Shown: one piece after another, positions 53,808 to 62,580 of the stretch | Layout: each line of letters begins with the position of its first letter | Position numbering within the stretch: the stretch's first letter is position 1 | Assembly (NCBI RefSeq): GCF_018326005.1 | Contig: NZ_AP021903.1 | Location: 4,435,501 to 4,499,500 of the forward strand | From: Pseudomonas sp. Seg1 | GTDB taxonomy: Bacteria; Pseudomonadota; Gammaproteobacteria; Pseudomonadales; Pseudomonadaceae | Length of the DNA: 64,000 bases | Reading direction: 5' to 3' | Notes under the pieces: generated by a model | What the model was told of the DNA's origin: nothing | The model's input: the letters and a program-made list of their open reading frames with translations, nothing else | Database searches by the model: none | Made by a program: the position numbers and the translations under genes

Positions 53808-55736
53808 ATGCGCAGTCGCCTTCTCAGTGTTTTGTCCTGTTTGCTACTTACCGCCACTGCCGTTCAATCCGCCCAGGCGGTGGATCTGTCGACCCAACGC
53901 CAGTATTACGATGAAGCCAAACGCGCGCTGGCCAAGGGCGATACCGGGCCGTATTTCCGCTACAGCCAGGCCTTGGCCGATTATCCGCTGGAACCATACC
54001 TCGCTTACGACGAACTGACCGCGCGCCTGAAAACCGCGAGCAACGCCGAAATCGAGAAATTCCTCGCCGAGCACGGCGACCTGCCCCAGGCCAACTGGAT
54101 GAAGCTGCGCTGGTTGCGCTGGCTCGCCGACCGTGGCGACTGGGCCACCTTCGTCAAATATTACGACCCGAAACTCAACTTCACTGAACTCGACTGCCTC
54201 AATGCGCAGTACCAGATTAGTAGCGGCCACAAGGCCGAAGGCTATGCCAATGCCGACAAACTGTGGCTGACCGGCAAATCGCAACCGGCGGCCTGCGACG
54301 CGCTGTTCGGCATCTGGGCCGCCGATGGCCAGCTCACCGAACAGAAACGCTGGGAACGCACCAAGCTCGCCGCCCAGGCACGCAACTATCCACTGGCCAA
54401 CAGTCTGGTCAACGGCCTGACCACCCTCGCCCCGCGCGGTCGTTTGCTGGTGGATGTGGCGCAAAAACCGGAGTTGCTCAATCAACCTTCGCGCTTCACC
54501 CCGGCCGATGAGCCGATGTCCGATGTGGTCAGCCTCGGCTTGCGCCGACTGGCACGTCAGGATCCGGACAAGGCCATGGCGTTGCTCGACGGTTACGCCA
54601 GCAGCATGCATTTCTCCCGCGATGAAAAAGTCGCGATTGCCCGGGAAATCGGTCTGACCCTCGCTCGGCGTTTCGACAGCCGCGCGCTGGACGTGATGAC
54701 CAAATACGATCCGGAGTTGCGCGACAACACCGTCTCGGAATGGCGTTTGCGCCTATTGCTGCGCCTCGCTCGCTGGGACGACGCATACGAACTGACCAAG
54801 CGTCTTCCGCAAGACCTGGCCACCACCAACCGCTGGCGCTACTGGCAGGCGCGTAGCCTTGAACTGGCCCAACCGCAGAACCCGCAAGCACAAACCCTGT
54901 ACAAAAATCTGGCGCGGGAACGGGACTTCTACGGTTTCCTCGCCGCTGACCGCTCGCAGTCGCCCTACTCGCTCAACAACAAGCCATTGGTGCTGAGCCA
55001 GGCGCTAATCAACAAAGTGCGCAACACGCCGGGCGTGCGCCGTGCGCTGGAATTCCATGCCCGCGGGCAGATCGTCGACGGTCGCCGCGAGTGGTATCAC
55101 GTCAGCCGCCACTTCAATCGCGACGAAATGGTCGCCCAGGCCAAACTCGCCTACGACCTGAAATGGTATTTCCCGGCGATCCGCACGATCAGTCAGGCGC
55201 AATACTGGGACGATCTGGATATCCGCTTCCCGATGGCCCACCGCGAAACCCTCGTGCGTGAAGCCAAGGTACGTGGGCTGCATTCGAGCTGGGTGTTCGC
55301 GATCACCCGTCAGGAAAGTGCGTTTATGGACGACGCTCGCTCCGGCGTCGGCGCCAGTGGCCTGATGCAGCTGATGCCCGGCACCGCCAAGGAAACCGCG
55401 CGCAAGTTCAGCATCCCGCTGGCCTCGCCACAGCAGGTGCTCGATCCCGACAAGAACATCCAGCTCGGCGCCGCTTACCTGAGCCAGGTCCATAGCCAGT
55501 TCAACGGCAACCGCGTCCTCGCTTCCGCCGCCTATAACGCCGGGCCCGGTCGCGTACGCCAATGGCTGCGCGGCGCTGATCACTTGAGTTTCGACGTCTG
55601 GGTGGAAAGCATTCCCTTCGACGAAACCCGTCAGTACGTGCAGAACGTACTGTCTTATTCGGTGATCTACGGCCAGAAGCTCAATTCACCACAGCCACTG
55701 GTGGATTGGCACGAGCGGTATTTTGATGATCAGTAA
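53808..55736 (+). CDS. slt: Soluble lytic murein transglycosylase
   Basis: 642 residues from ATG 53808 (MRSRLLSVLSCLLLTATAVQ) with a signal peptide ending QSAQA (about 21). A long helical superhelical U/L domain makes up about 430 residues, then the lysozyme-like SLT domain with catalytic glutamate in TRQESAFMDDARSGVGASG (about 503) and LMQLMPGTAKETA, and AAYNAGPGRVRQWL. It cleaves peptidoglycan with formation of 1,6-anhydro-MurNAc; its products enter the NagZ recycling path. Periplasmic. Terminator follows. Confidence 0.96.
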   Translation: MRSRLLSVLSCLLLTATAVQSAQAVDLSTQRQYYDEAKRALAKGDTGPYFRYSQALADYPLEPYLAYDELTARLKTASNAEIEKFLAEHGDLPQANWMKLRWLRWLADRGDWATFVKYYDPKLNFTELDCLNAQYQISSGHKAEGYANADKLWLTGKSQPAACDALFGIWAADGQLTEQKRWERTKLAAQARNYPLANSLVNGLTTLAPRGRLLVDVAQKPELLNQPSRFTPADEPMSDVVSLGLRRLARQDPDKAMALLDGYASSMHFSRDEKVAIAREIGLTLARRFDSRALDVMTKYDPELRDNTVSEWRLRLLLRLARWDDAYELTKRLPQDLATTNRWRYWQARSLELAQPQNPQAQTLYKNLARERDFYGFLAADRSQSPYSLNNKPLVLSQALINKVRNTPGVRRALEFHARGQIVDGRREWYHVSRHFNRDEMVAQAKLAYDLKWYFPAIRTISQAQYWDDLDIRFPMAHRETLVREAKVRGLHSSWVFAITRQESAFMDDARSGVGASGLMQLMPGTAKETARKFSIPLASPQQVLDPDKNIQLGAAYLSQVHSQFNGNRVLASAAYNAGPGRVRQWLRGADHLSFDVWVESIPFDETRQYVQNVLSYSVIYGQKLNSPQPLVDWHERYFDDQ

Positions 55737-55760
55737 TCCAGCGCTTAGTGCCAGATAACG

Positions 55761-55797
55761 AAAGATGCCCGTATCGCGAGATACGGGCATTTTTTAT
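55761..55797 (+). terminator. Terminator of slt
   Basis: ATGCCCGTATC / GATACGGGCAT stem with GCGA loop followed by TTTTTA. A's ahead of the stem mean it may also stop the convergent fic transcript. Confidence 0.93.
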
Positions 55798-55816
55798 TGA
55801 GCTATCGGCTGCGGAC

Positions 55817-56845
55817 TTAACACTTCAACTTTTTAACCATCATTTTGCCAAGTTGAGTAAGCCGATATTTCTGGGTTGGATTCTTGGGCGATTGAGGATC
55901 TGTCATTTCGATCATTCCAGCGGTTAAGGCCGGCTTGAGATAGTTGGATCTGAACGTAGCCTTGTGAGCCAGGCTCATCTCTGCCATCACATCACTGATC
56001 CTCAAAGAACGAGGTCCCAGAGTTAACAATAATCTTGCTACTAGGTCGGTTACTGGGTCGGTTACTGGGTCGCTTGCTGACTCATTAGCGATGGCTTCTC
56101 GCAACGAAACATTTAGCGCATGTAACATGTACTCGACGAAAGGCGTTGACTCTCCCTGCCGGTCAGAAGCAGACAAGGCAGAGTAATAGGCATCCTGCTC
56201 CTCTCGAATCACCGCTTCGACCGGCAAATACGCCAGGACCGGGCGCCATTGGCTCAATATCAATGTTTGCCACAGCCGTCCCATTCGACCGTTTCCATCA
56301 GCAAACGGATGGATGAACTCAAATTCATAGTGGAATACGCAGCTGATGATCAGCGGATGCCATTCAGAGCGCACAAGCCATGCCAGTAAGTCATCCATCA
56401 GCGGTGATATGCGGCTCGGAGGCGGCGCCATATGAACCAGTTGTTCTCCGCGATAAATCCCCACACCCGCTCGACGAAAGTGCCCGCACTCATCAATCAG
56501 CCCATGCATCAACATCTCATGCGCTTGAAGCAGGTCAGCCCTGCTGTCAGGCTGCCATTGCGGCATGGTTTCATACGCTGTAAACGCATTGCGCACTTCT
56601 TGAATTTCCTTGGGCAAACCTAAAACCCGTTGCCCGGCGAGCACTGCGGTTACCTGCTCGACACTCAATGTATTGTTTTCGATTGCCAAAGAGGCCTGAA
56701 TCGTACGAATACGATTGCCTCGACGCAGATGAGGCGTCTGCCGACTATCGCCCCCAGCCGAAAGCTGACCGATTTGCTCGCTGATTTCGGCGATCAACGC
56801 AATCATTCGTGTGGTTAGGGTCAACGGCGGTTGGTAACGGCTCAT
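55817..56845 (-). CDS. Fic-domain AMPylase-like protein with C-terminal winged helix
   Basis: 342 residues from ATG 56845 (MSRYQPPLTLTTRMIALIAE), preceded by GAGGAC; an ATG 11 codons upstream is possible. The N-terminal inhibitory helix has SLAIEN (S52, E56, N57), the [S/T]xxxE[G/N] motif of class II Fic proteins. The catalytic Fic motif is HPFADGNGRMGR (H about 178). The C-terminus is a helix-turn-helix domain (SDVMAEMSLAHKATFR, then LKPALTAGMIEMTD). A tandem DPVT DPVT links the two. It transfers AMP or another nucleotide; target unknown. Codon use looks less GC-biased than neighbours. Monocistronic, in an otherwise core region. Confidence 0.88.
   Translation of the reverse strand: MSRYQPPLTLTTRMIALIAEISEQIGQLSAGGDSRQTPHLRRGNRIRTIQASLAIENNTLSVEQVTAVLAGQRVLGLPKEIQEVRNAFTAYETMPQWQPDSRADLLQAHEMLMHGLIDECGHFRRAGVGIYRGEQLVHMAPPPSRISPLMDDLLAWLVRSEWHPLIISCVFHYEFEFIHPFADGNGRMGRLWQTLILSQWRPVLAYLPVEAVIREEQDAYYSALSASDRQGESTPFVEYMLHALNVSLREAIANESASDPVTDPVTDLVARLLLTLGPRSLRISDVMAEMSLAHKATFRSNYLKPALTAGMIEMTDPQSPKNPTQKYRLTQLGKMMVKKLKC
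56042..56070. repeat. Tandem 12-base repeat in the fic gene
   Basis: TAGGTCGGTTACTGGGTCGG then GTTACTGGGTCGC: unit TCGGTTACTGGG repeated about 2.3 times, encoding DPVT repeats in the linker. Confidence 0.75.
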
Positions 56846-56902
56846 GTCCTCATCCAGGCATTCCAAACAGGCCGCCATAATGCCCGATGCGAGCAGTGTC
56901 CA

Positions 56903-58687
56903 TCAGACTTGATCAACCGTTACTTTTCCATCGTTGAACTGCAATGACGCCAGCCGCGCATACAGCGGATTGCTGACGATGAGTTCCTGATGGGTGCCAA
57001 TGGCCACAAGTTTGCCCTGGTCCATCACCGCAATCCGGTCAGCGTTTTTCACCGTGGCCAGTCGATGCGCGATCACCAGCGTGGTGCGGTTCTCCATCAG
57101 GCTTGGCAGAGCTTCCTGGATCAGATGCTCGCTTTGCGCATCGAGGGCGCTGGTGGCTTCATCCAGCAGCAGGATCGGCGCGTCGACCAGCAACGCACGG
57201 GCAATCGCCAAACGTTGCCGCTGGCCGCCGGAAAGGCCGAGACCACCATCGCCGAGATGGGTCTGGTAACCGTTGGGCATTTTCTCGATGAAGTCGTGGG
57301 CATGGGCAATTCTTGCCGCTTGCTTGACCTGGTCCAGCGTTGCCCCCGGGTTGCCGTAACGAATGTTCTCTTCAACGCTGCCAAAAAACAGTGCTGGCGA
57401 CTGTGATACCAAGGCGAAGTGGCGGCGCAGGTCCAACGGGTCGAGACGGGTCAGCGGTACGCCATCGATGAGGATCCGTCCTTCCAGCGGGTCATAAAAG
57501 CGCAGCAGCAAGTCATACACCGTGGACTTGCCAGCACCGGACGGCCCCACCAGCGCCAGCGTCTCTCCGGCGCGGATAGTCAGATTCAAGCCGTTGACGG
57601 CGTAGCTTTCAGGACGCGAGGGGTAGGAAAAACGCACATCCTGCATTTGCAGCTCACCGCGCACCCGCGCCGGCAAGGTCACAAGGCCCGTGGTTGGCGA
57701 CTGGATAATGTTCTCCGAACGCAGCAATTCAGCGATGCGCTCGGCAGCGCCGGCAGCGCGTTGCAGTTCGCCGATCACTTCACTCAAAGTACCGATCGCA
57801 CTGCCCACGATCAGGCTGTAAAAGACAAACGCCGCCAGTTCGCCCCCGGTGATTCGCCCGGCGATCACGTCCATGCCACCGACCCACAACATCACCGCCA
57901 CCGCGCCCAGCACCAGCACGATCACCATGGTGATCATCCATGAGCGCTGGAAAATGCGTTTGCGCGCGGTGTCGAAAGCGTCCTCCACCGTCGCCGAAAA
58001 GCGCTGTTCGTCCTGCACCTGATGGTTGTAGGCCTGCACGGTTTTGATCTGGCCGAGAGTTTCGGAAACGTAGCTGCCGATATCGGCAACCCGGTCCTGA
58101 CTCAACCGCGACAGGTTTCGTACACGCCGACCGAAAATCAGAATCGGCGCCACCACGAACGGCAAGGCAATCACCACGATGCTGGTGAGTTTTGCGTTGG
58201 TCACGAACAGCAGGATGACGCCACCGATGACCATGAGCAGATTACGCAGGAACATCGACAGCGACGAACCGATCACCGATTGCAGCAACGTCGTGTCGGC
58301 GGTCAGCCGCGACTGGATCTCCGAACTGCGGTTGTTCTCATAGAAGCCTGGGTGCAGATAAACCAGATGGTTGAACACCTCGCGGCGAATATCGGCCACG
58401 ACGCGTTCGCCAATCCAGGACACCCAGTAAAACCGCGCAAACGTACCGACGGCCAGACCCAGCACCATCAACATGAAAATGCCGATGCTCTGATTGAGCT
58501 GGTGCGGAGACTGGGTCATGAAGCCCCGATCGACCAGCAGTTTGATCCCCTCCCCCATCGACAACGTGACGGCGGCGGTGACGATCAGCGCCAGCAGCGC
58601 ACCGATGACTTGCCAGCGGTAAGGGGCCAGAAATCGACTGGTCAGACGCAGCGCGCGACGGTGCCTTGAAGAAAGCTTCGGGGTCAT
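56903..58687 (-). CDS. MsbA-like ABC transporter (fused permease-ATPase)
   Basis: 594 residues. Six membrane helices in the N-terminal half (about 20-320) and an ABC domain: Walker A GPSGAGKST, Q-loop LVSQSPALFFGS, signature GLSGGQRQRLAIARALL, Walker B ILLLDEATSALDAQS, H-loop VIAHRLA. It is a homodimeric type I exporter half-transporter of the MsbA/LmrA type. Lipid A, drug or other substrate cannot be inferred: msbA itself should sit with lipid A genes, which are absent here. Upstream of the Fic gene, same strand. Confidence 0.88.
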   Translation of the reverse strand: MTPKLSSRHRRALRLTSRFLAPYRWQVIGALLALIVTAAVTLSMGEGIKLLVDRGFMTQSPHQLNQSIGIFMLMVLGLAVGTFARFYWVSWIGERVVADIRREVFNHLVYLHPGFYENNRSSEIQSRLTADTTLLQSVIGSSLSMFLRNLLMVIGGVILLFVTNAKLTSIVVIALPFVVAPILIFGRRVRNLSRLSQDRVADIGSYVSETLGQIKTVQAYNHQVQDEQRFSATVEDAFDTARKRIFQRSWMITMVIVLVLGAVAVMLWVGGMDVIAGRITGGELAAFVFYSLIVGSAIGTLSEVIGELQRAAGAAERIAELLRSENIIQSPTTGLVTLPARVRGELQMQDVRFSYPSRPESYAVNGLNLTIRAGETLALVGPSGAGKSTVYDLLLRFYDPLEGRILIDGVPLTRLDPLDLRRHFALVSQSPALFFGSVEENIRYGNPGATLDQVKQAARIAHAHDFIEKMPNGYQTHLGDGGLGLSGGQRQRLAIARALLVDAPILLLDEATSALDAQSEHLIQEALPSLMENRTTLVIAHRLATVKNADRIAVMDQGKLVAIGTHQELIVSNPLYARLASLQFNDGKVTVDQV

Positions 58688-58943
58688 TCAGGTACGCATC
58701 CATGGTGATGAAAGGGCTAGCGTAAACCTTCTTTGGGGTGGAACTCTGTAAATCACAATGAGTCAGGTTAAATATGCCCCCAAAGACTAGGCCATAGTTG
58801 CTATTGGTCTAACGTCGCAGTTGAGACGAACGGTCATTTCTGTTTGAGTGGAGATGCCGCCGCCGACAGACCGCAGGGAGTTGTCACAGCCCGGTCACGT
58901 GGGGGTTTTAACCTAGGCGCACAACCTGATGAGGAGACAGGCC
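58688..58943. other. Divergent intergenic region (ABC transporter / 59-aa gene)
   Basis: 256 bases. A possible -35 TTGTCA lies at 58881, but no good -10 at proper spacing. No hairpin or other signal that I can support. Confidence 0.35.
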
Positions 58944-59123
58944 ATGTCCTTGCAACACCGCAGCGAAGACAAGATTGAAGTGATCCGCACCAAGCCCGGC
59001 CAAACTCTGGGTTGCTCGATTATCGATAAGGACGGGCGTGAAGTACCGATCACTGAAGACATGATCCAGGACGCTTGCCGCGACCTGGAGAAGCGATTGG
59101 TCAAGCCTGCCGAACAAAAGTGA
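58944..59123 (+). CDS. Conserved small hypothetical protein
   Basis: 59 residues from ATG 58944 (MSLQHRSEDKIEVIRTKPGQ) with GAGGAG seven bases upstream. It is soluble and charged, with IIDKDGREVPITEDMIQDAC and a helical tail RDLEKRLVKPAEQK. No named domain is recognised. A terminator 20 bases after the stop and the strong SD show it is a real unit. Function unknown. Confidence 0.85.
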   Translation: MSLQHRSEDKIEVIRTKPGQTLGCSIIDKDGREVPITEDMIQDACRDLEKRLVKPAEQK

Positions 59124-59143
59124 TATAGCCACCGTCTTCCTGA

Positions 59144-59168
59144 CCCGGCCCCTTTGGCCGGGTTTTTT
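59144..59168 (+). terminator. Terminator of the 59-aa gene
   Basis: CCCGGCC / GGCCGGG stem with CCTTT loop followed by six T's. Confidence 0.92.
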
Positions 59169-59196
59169 CTGTCTGTAAATCCGGGATTGTGGTGAA

Positions 59197-59292
59197 GCTA
59201 TCGCTGGCAAGCCAGCTCCCACAGGATTTTCGTCGTACTTAAAATCTGCGCACTCCGCGAAACCTGTGGGAGCTGGCTTGCCAGCGATAAAG
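59197..59292. repeat. REPIN, CTGGC-core class
   Basis: GCTATCGCTGGCAAGCCAGC at 59197 and inverted CTGTGGGAGCTGGCTTGCCA near 59264, about 40 bases between arms. Between convergent 59-aa gene and pdxB. Confidence 0.92.
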
Positions 59293-59304
59293 CCACCTCG
59301 GTTT

Positions 59305-60447
59305 TTAAACAGCAACCGCACCCAGCGCCGCCACTATCTGGCGCAATTCTGACGACTCCCCTTCAATCCGCACCTTCAGCCCTTCAATCTCGCGCCGCAC
59401 CGGATACTGCTTGCGCAACACATCGAACGCCGCACGCTGCTCGCCGACATTGCCTACAAGGCTGCGACGGAAATCCGCGTCATCCCGGCGGGGGTCGTAC
59501 ACGCCACGGCACAACATCGCCAGCGCCCAGGCCGGATCGCTGTCGGCATGCAAGGTGACTTCCGACAGCCACGGTGCTGGCAAAAGATCGCTGAGCTGGA
59601 TGCTCGCGGGCTGGCCGGTGAATTCGCAATACGCCTGATAGATCTGCGCCGTCCCGCGCTGTTTACCGTCAAGGCTGTAGCCGGCAATGTGTGGCGTGGC
59701 CAGTACGCAGAGTTCGGCCAGTTCGACATCGACTTCGGGCTCGGCTTCCCAAACATCGAGAACGGCTTGCAAGTCTTCACGATGCAGCAGCACTTTGCGC
59801 AGTGCGGCGTTATCCACCACAGGACCGCGCGCCGCGTTGATCAGCCAGGCACCGGGCTTGAGCTGTTGCAAACGTTGCTGATCGAACAGATGCCAGGTCG
59901 CGCCTGCGCCGCTTCTGGTCAGCGGCGTGTGCAGACTGATCACATCGCATTGCTCAATGATCTGCTCGAGGCTGACGTAATCGCCCCCCTCGGTGGCCTG
60001 GCGCGGTGGATCGCAGACTTTGACGTTCCAGCCCAACCCCTTGAGGACCTTGATCAGTCGCCCACCCACCTCACCGGCGCCGACGACTCCGTAAGTCCGC
60101 TGAGTCAGATCGACACCTTCGATTTCGGCGAGCGTCATCAGACTGCCCAGTACGTAATCGACCACGCCACGGGCATTGCAGCCGGGCGCGCTTGACCAGT
60201 TAATGCCAGCCTCGGCGAAGTACTCAAGATCCAGATGATCAGTACCGATGGTGCAGGTGCCGACAAAGCGAACCTTGCTGCCTTCCAGCAACGCGCGGTT
60301 GACGTTGGTCACCGAACGCACCAGCAACACGTCGGCCTGCTCCACCGTCGCACGGTTTATGGAACGGCCCGGAACCCGGCGGATCTCACCGAAACCGGCA
60401 AAAAAGGCATCGAGCAGCGGGATATTTTCGTCAGCAACAATCAGCAT
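59305..60447 (-). CDS. pdxB: Erythronate-4-phosphate dehydrogenase PdxB
   Basis: 380 residues, [23 protein letters not shown]-dependent 2-hydroxyacid dehydrogenase: [18 protein letters not shown] (nucleotide loop), [15 protein letters not shown] (catalytic Arg), VWEAEPEVD (Glu) and [17 protein letters not shown] (His); the C-terminal PdxB dimerisation domain is present. It oxidises 4-phosphoerythronate in vitamin B6 synthesis. AAGGAG upstream. Divergent from pmpM. Confidence 0.96.
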   Translation of the reverse strand: MLIVADENIPLLDAFFAGFGEIRRVPGRSINRATVEQADVLLVRSVTNVNRALLEGSKVRFVGTCTIGTDHLDLEYFAEAGINWSSAPGCNARGVVDYVLGSLMTLAEIEGVDLTQRTYGVVGAGEVGGRLIKVLKGLGWNVKVCDPPRQATEGGDYVSLEQIIEQCDVISLHTPLTRSGAGATWHLFDQQRLQQLKPGAWLINAARGPVVDNAALRKVLLHREDLQAVLDVWEAEPEVDVELAELCVLATPHIAGYSLDGKQRGTAQIYQAYCEFTGQPASIQLSDLLPAPWLSEVTLHADSDPAWALAMLCRGVYDPRRDDADFRRSLVGNVGEQRAAFDVLRKQYPVRREIEGLKVRIEGESSELRQIVAALGAVAV

Positions 60448-60536
60448 GGCGGGCTCCTTGGGCGGATCGGCAGTTTAGGTGCAGATCGGTCGCCGAGCCA
60501 GCGGGCTTTGATTGCAAGCGCAAGAACAGCACTGCC

Positions 60537-60563
60537 CCTGTGGCGAGGGAGCAATCGCCTTCC
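60537..60563. repeat. Degenerate single REP, GAGGGAGC class
   Basis: CTGTGGCGAGGGAGCAATCG resembles the head of the 62431 REPIN but the second half of the stem is lost. In the divergent pdxB-pmpM interval. Confidence 0.4.
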
Positions 60564-60662
60564 AGTAGATTACAAATCCGCAACAGAGGATTTTTCCTGA
60601 CCAAAGCGTCAGCGGCGTAGAATGCGGCGCCTTGCGCATCAACCTCTGTGGACGCTTTGCCT

Positions 60663-62072
60663 GTGAATTCTGTAACTGACCAACCTGTCGCCGTCTCCCT
60701 GACCCGCCCCGCGCGGATTCGTCTGGAGTTCAAGAACCTGCTCGCCCTGGCCTTGCCGATCATCATCGCTCAACTGGCGACCACGGCCATGGGCTTCGTC
60801 GATGCGGTGATGGCCGGGCGCGTCGGGCCAAAAGATCTGGCGGCCGTGGCTCTGGGCAACTCGATCTGGGTGCCGGTTTTTCTGCTGATGACCGGCACCC
60901 TGTTGGCAACCACGCCGAAAGTCGCCCAGCGCTTTGGCGCTGGCACCCACAGCGAGATCGGCCCGATTGTCCGTCAAGCGTTGTGGCTGGCGCTGGTGGT
61001 CGGCCTGATTGCCACGGCGATGCTGGTCGCCGCCGAGCCGGTGCTGCACCTGATGAAGGTTGATCCAGAGCTGATCGACCCGTGCATGCAATACCTGCAT
61101 GGCATCGCCAGCGGCCTGCCGGCGGTAGCGTTCTATCACGTCCTGCGCTGCACCAGTGACGGCATCGGTCGTACCCGCCCGGCAATGGTATTGGGCCTGT
61201 GCGGTCTGGCGCTGAACATACCGCTGAACTACGTCTTCATTTATGGCCACTTCGGTGTGCCGGCCATGGGCGGCGTCGGCTGCGGCTGGGCCACAGCCAT
61301 CGTGATGTGGGTGATGGCGCTGGGTCTGGCCGGTTATGAGCGCTGGGCACCGGCCTACCGTTCGAGCGAAATTTTCAGCCGTTTCGACTGGCCGCAATGG
61401 GCGGTGATCAAGCGTCTGCTGGCCATCGGCCTGCCAATCGGCATCGCCGTGTTTGCCGAGTCGAGCATTTTTGCCGTGATCGCCCTGCTGATCGGCAGCC
61501 TCGGCGCCACCGTCGTGGCTGGGCACCAGATTGCGCTGAACGTCAGTTCGCTGGTGTTCATGATTCCGTACTCGTTAGGCATGGCCGTGACTGTGCGCGT
61601 CGGTCAGGCACTGGGCCGTGAGGAACCGCGTGAAGCGCGTTTTGCCGCTGGCGTCGGCATGGGCACCGCGCTGGCCTACGCCTGCCTGTCGGCGAGCATG
61701 ATGTTGCTGCTGCGCGAACCGATTGCGGCCATCTACACCGCTGACCCGACGGTGATTCACATCGCGGCGATGCTGATTGTGTATTCGGCGCTGTTCCAGT
61801 TTTCCGATGCGATTCAGGTCACCGCGGCTGGCGCCCTGCGCGGTTATCAGGACACCCGCGTGACGATGATCCTGACCCTGTTCGCCTACTGGGGCATTGG
61901 CTTGCCGGTGGGTTATGCCCTCGGGCTGACCGACTGGCTCGGCGAGCCTCGGGGCCCGAGCGGTTTGTGGCAGGGTTTGATTGTCGGCTTGAGCTGCGCG
62001 GCGCTGATGCTGTCGATCCGCCTGACGCGCAGCGCGCGCAAGCGCATTCGGATCAGTCGTTCGATGGGCTGA
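60663..62072 (+). CDS. pmpM: MATE family multidrug efflux transporter PmpM
   Basis: 469 residues from GTG 60663 (MNSVTDQPVAVSLTRPARIR); a GTG 15 bases upstream is also in frame and neither has a strong SD. Twelve predicted membrane helices in two homologous halves; ALALPIIIAQLATTAMGFVDAVMAG and the second-half AVIALLIGSLGATVVAGHQIALNVSSL carry the MATE signature. The name is by Pseudomonas homology. Inner-membrane proton- or Na+-coupled exporter of cationic drugs; substrate by family. Divergent from pdxB; terminator follows. Confidence 0.88.
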   Translation: MNSVTDQPVAVSLTRPARIRLEFKNLLALALPIIIAQLATTAMGFVDAVMAGRVGPKDLAAVALGNSIWVPVFLLMTGTLLATTPKVAQRFGAGTHSEIGPIVRQALWLALVVGLIATAMLVAAEPVLHLMKVDPELIDPCMQYLHGIASGLPAVAFYHVLRCTSDGIGRTRPAMVLGLCGLALNIPLNYVFIYGHFGVPAMGGVGCGWATAIVMWVMALGLAGYERWAPAYRSSEIFSRFDWPQWAVIKRLLAIGLPIGIAVFAESSIFAVIALLIGSLGATVVAGHQIALNVSSLVFMIPYSLGMAVTVRVGQALGREEPREARFAAGVGMGTALAYACLSASMMLLLREPIAAIYTADPTVIHIAAMLIVYSALFQFSDAIQVTAAGALRGYQDTRVTMILTLFAYWGIGLPVGYALGLTDWLGEPRGPSGLWQGLIVGLSCAALMLSIRLTRSARKRIRISRSMG

Positions 62073-62093
62073 ATACTCATAAAAGGCACCCAT

Positions 62094-62125
62094 AAAAAAA
62101 GACCTGCACATGCAGGTCTTTTTTT
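62094..62125. terminator. Bidirectional terminator between pmpM and tusA
   Basis: AAAAAAAGACCTGCA / TGCAGGTCTTTTTTT, near-perfect palindrome around CA; long A and T tracts serve both convergent genes. Confidence 0.92.
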
Positions 62126-62133
62126 GCCCGGAC

Positions 62134-62385
62134 TCAATCGGACTTCTTGCGAATCCAGTACAGATAAGTCCCGGCCTCTTCGTGCTGGCCGACCAGTTCA
62201 TGGTCGAGAAACACGCAGAACTTGGGAATGTCGCGACGGGTCGAGGGATCGGTGGCGATCACCTTGAGCAGGCCGCCGGGCACCAGGTCACGGATGTGCT
62301 GGTGCAACATCATCACCGGCTCGGGGCAGTTGAGGCCGGTGGCGTCGAGGGTGCCGTCGACCGGCGTATCAATCATTTCACTCAT
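62134..62385 (-). CDS. tusA: Sulfur-carrier protein TusA
   Basis: 83 residues. The TusA/SirA CPxP motif is [14 protein letters not shown] with persulfide cysteine C20. Cytoplasmic sulfur relay from IscS to TusBCD for 2-thiolation of tRNA wobble uridines. SD AGGAG upstream. Convergent with pmpM, downstream of rlmM. Confidence 0.95.
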   Translation of the reverse strand: MSEMIDTPVDGTLDATGLNCPEPVMMLHQHIRDLVPGGLLKVIATDPSTRRDIPKFCVFLDHELVGQHEEAGTYLYWIRKKSD

Positions 62386-62430
62386 GATTCACTCCTGAAA
62401 CTGGCCGGCATTGTCGCGCATTGCCGGGTT

Positions 62431-62564
62431 TGTGGCGAGGGAGCTTGCTCCCGCTCGGCGGCGTAGCCGTCGCAAAATCTGTTGGCCCGGTGTGCCTGAA
62501 GGAGCAACGGCGCCGAATTCGGGGCCGCTTCGCAGCCCAGCGGGAGCAAGCTCCCTCGCCACAA
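62431..62564. repeat. REPIN, GAGGGAGCTTGCTCCCGC class
   Basis: TGTGGCGAGGGAGCTTGCTC at 62431 and inverted GCGGGAGCAAGCTCCCTCGC ending near 62560, with about 80 bases between: a third REP class. Between tusA and rlmM, which are codirectional, not convergent. Confidence 0.88.
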
Positions 62565-62580
62565 AAGCAGTTCACTTCAA

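Noticed and set aside
55817..56878. Fic/antitoxin toxin-antitoxin pair
   Set aside because: No small antitoxin ORF is adjacent; the inhibitory motif is in the same protein.
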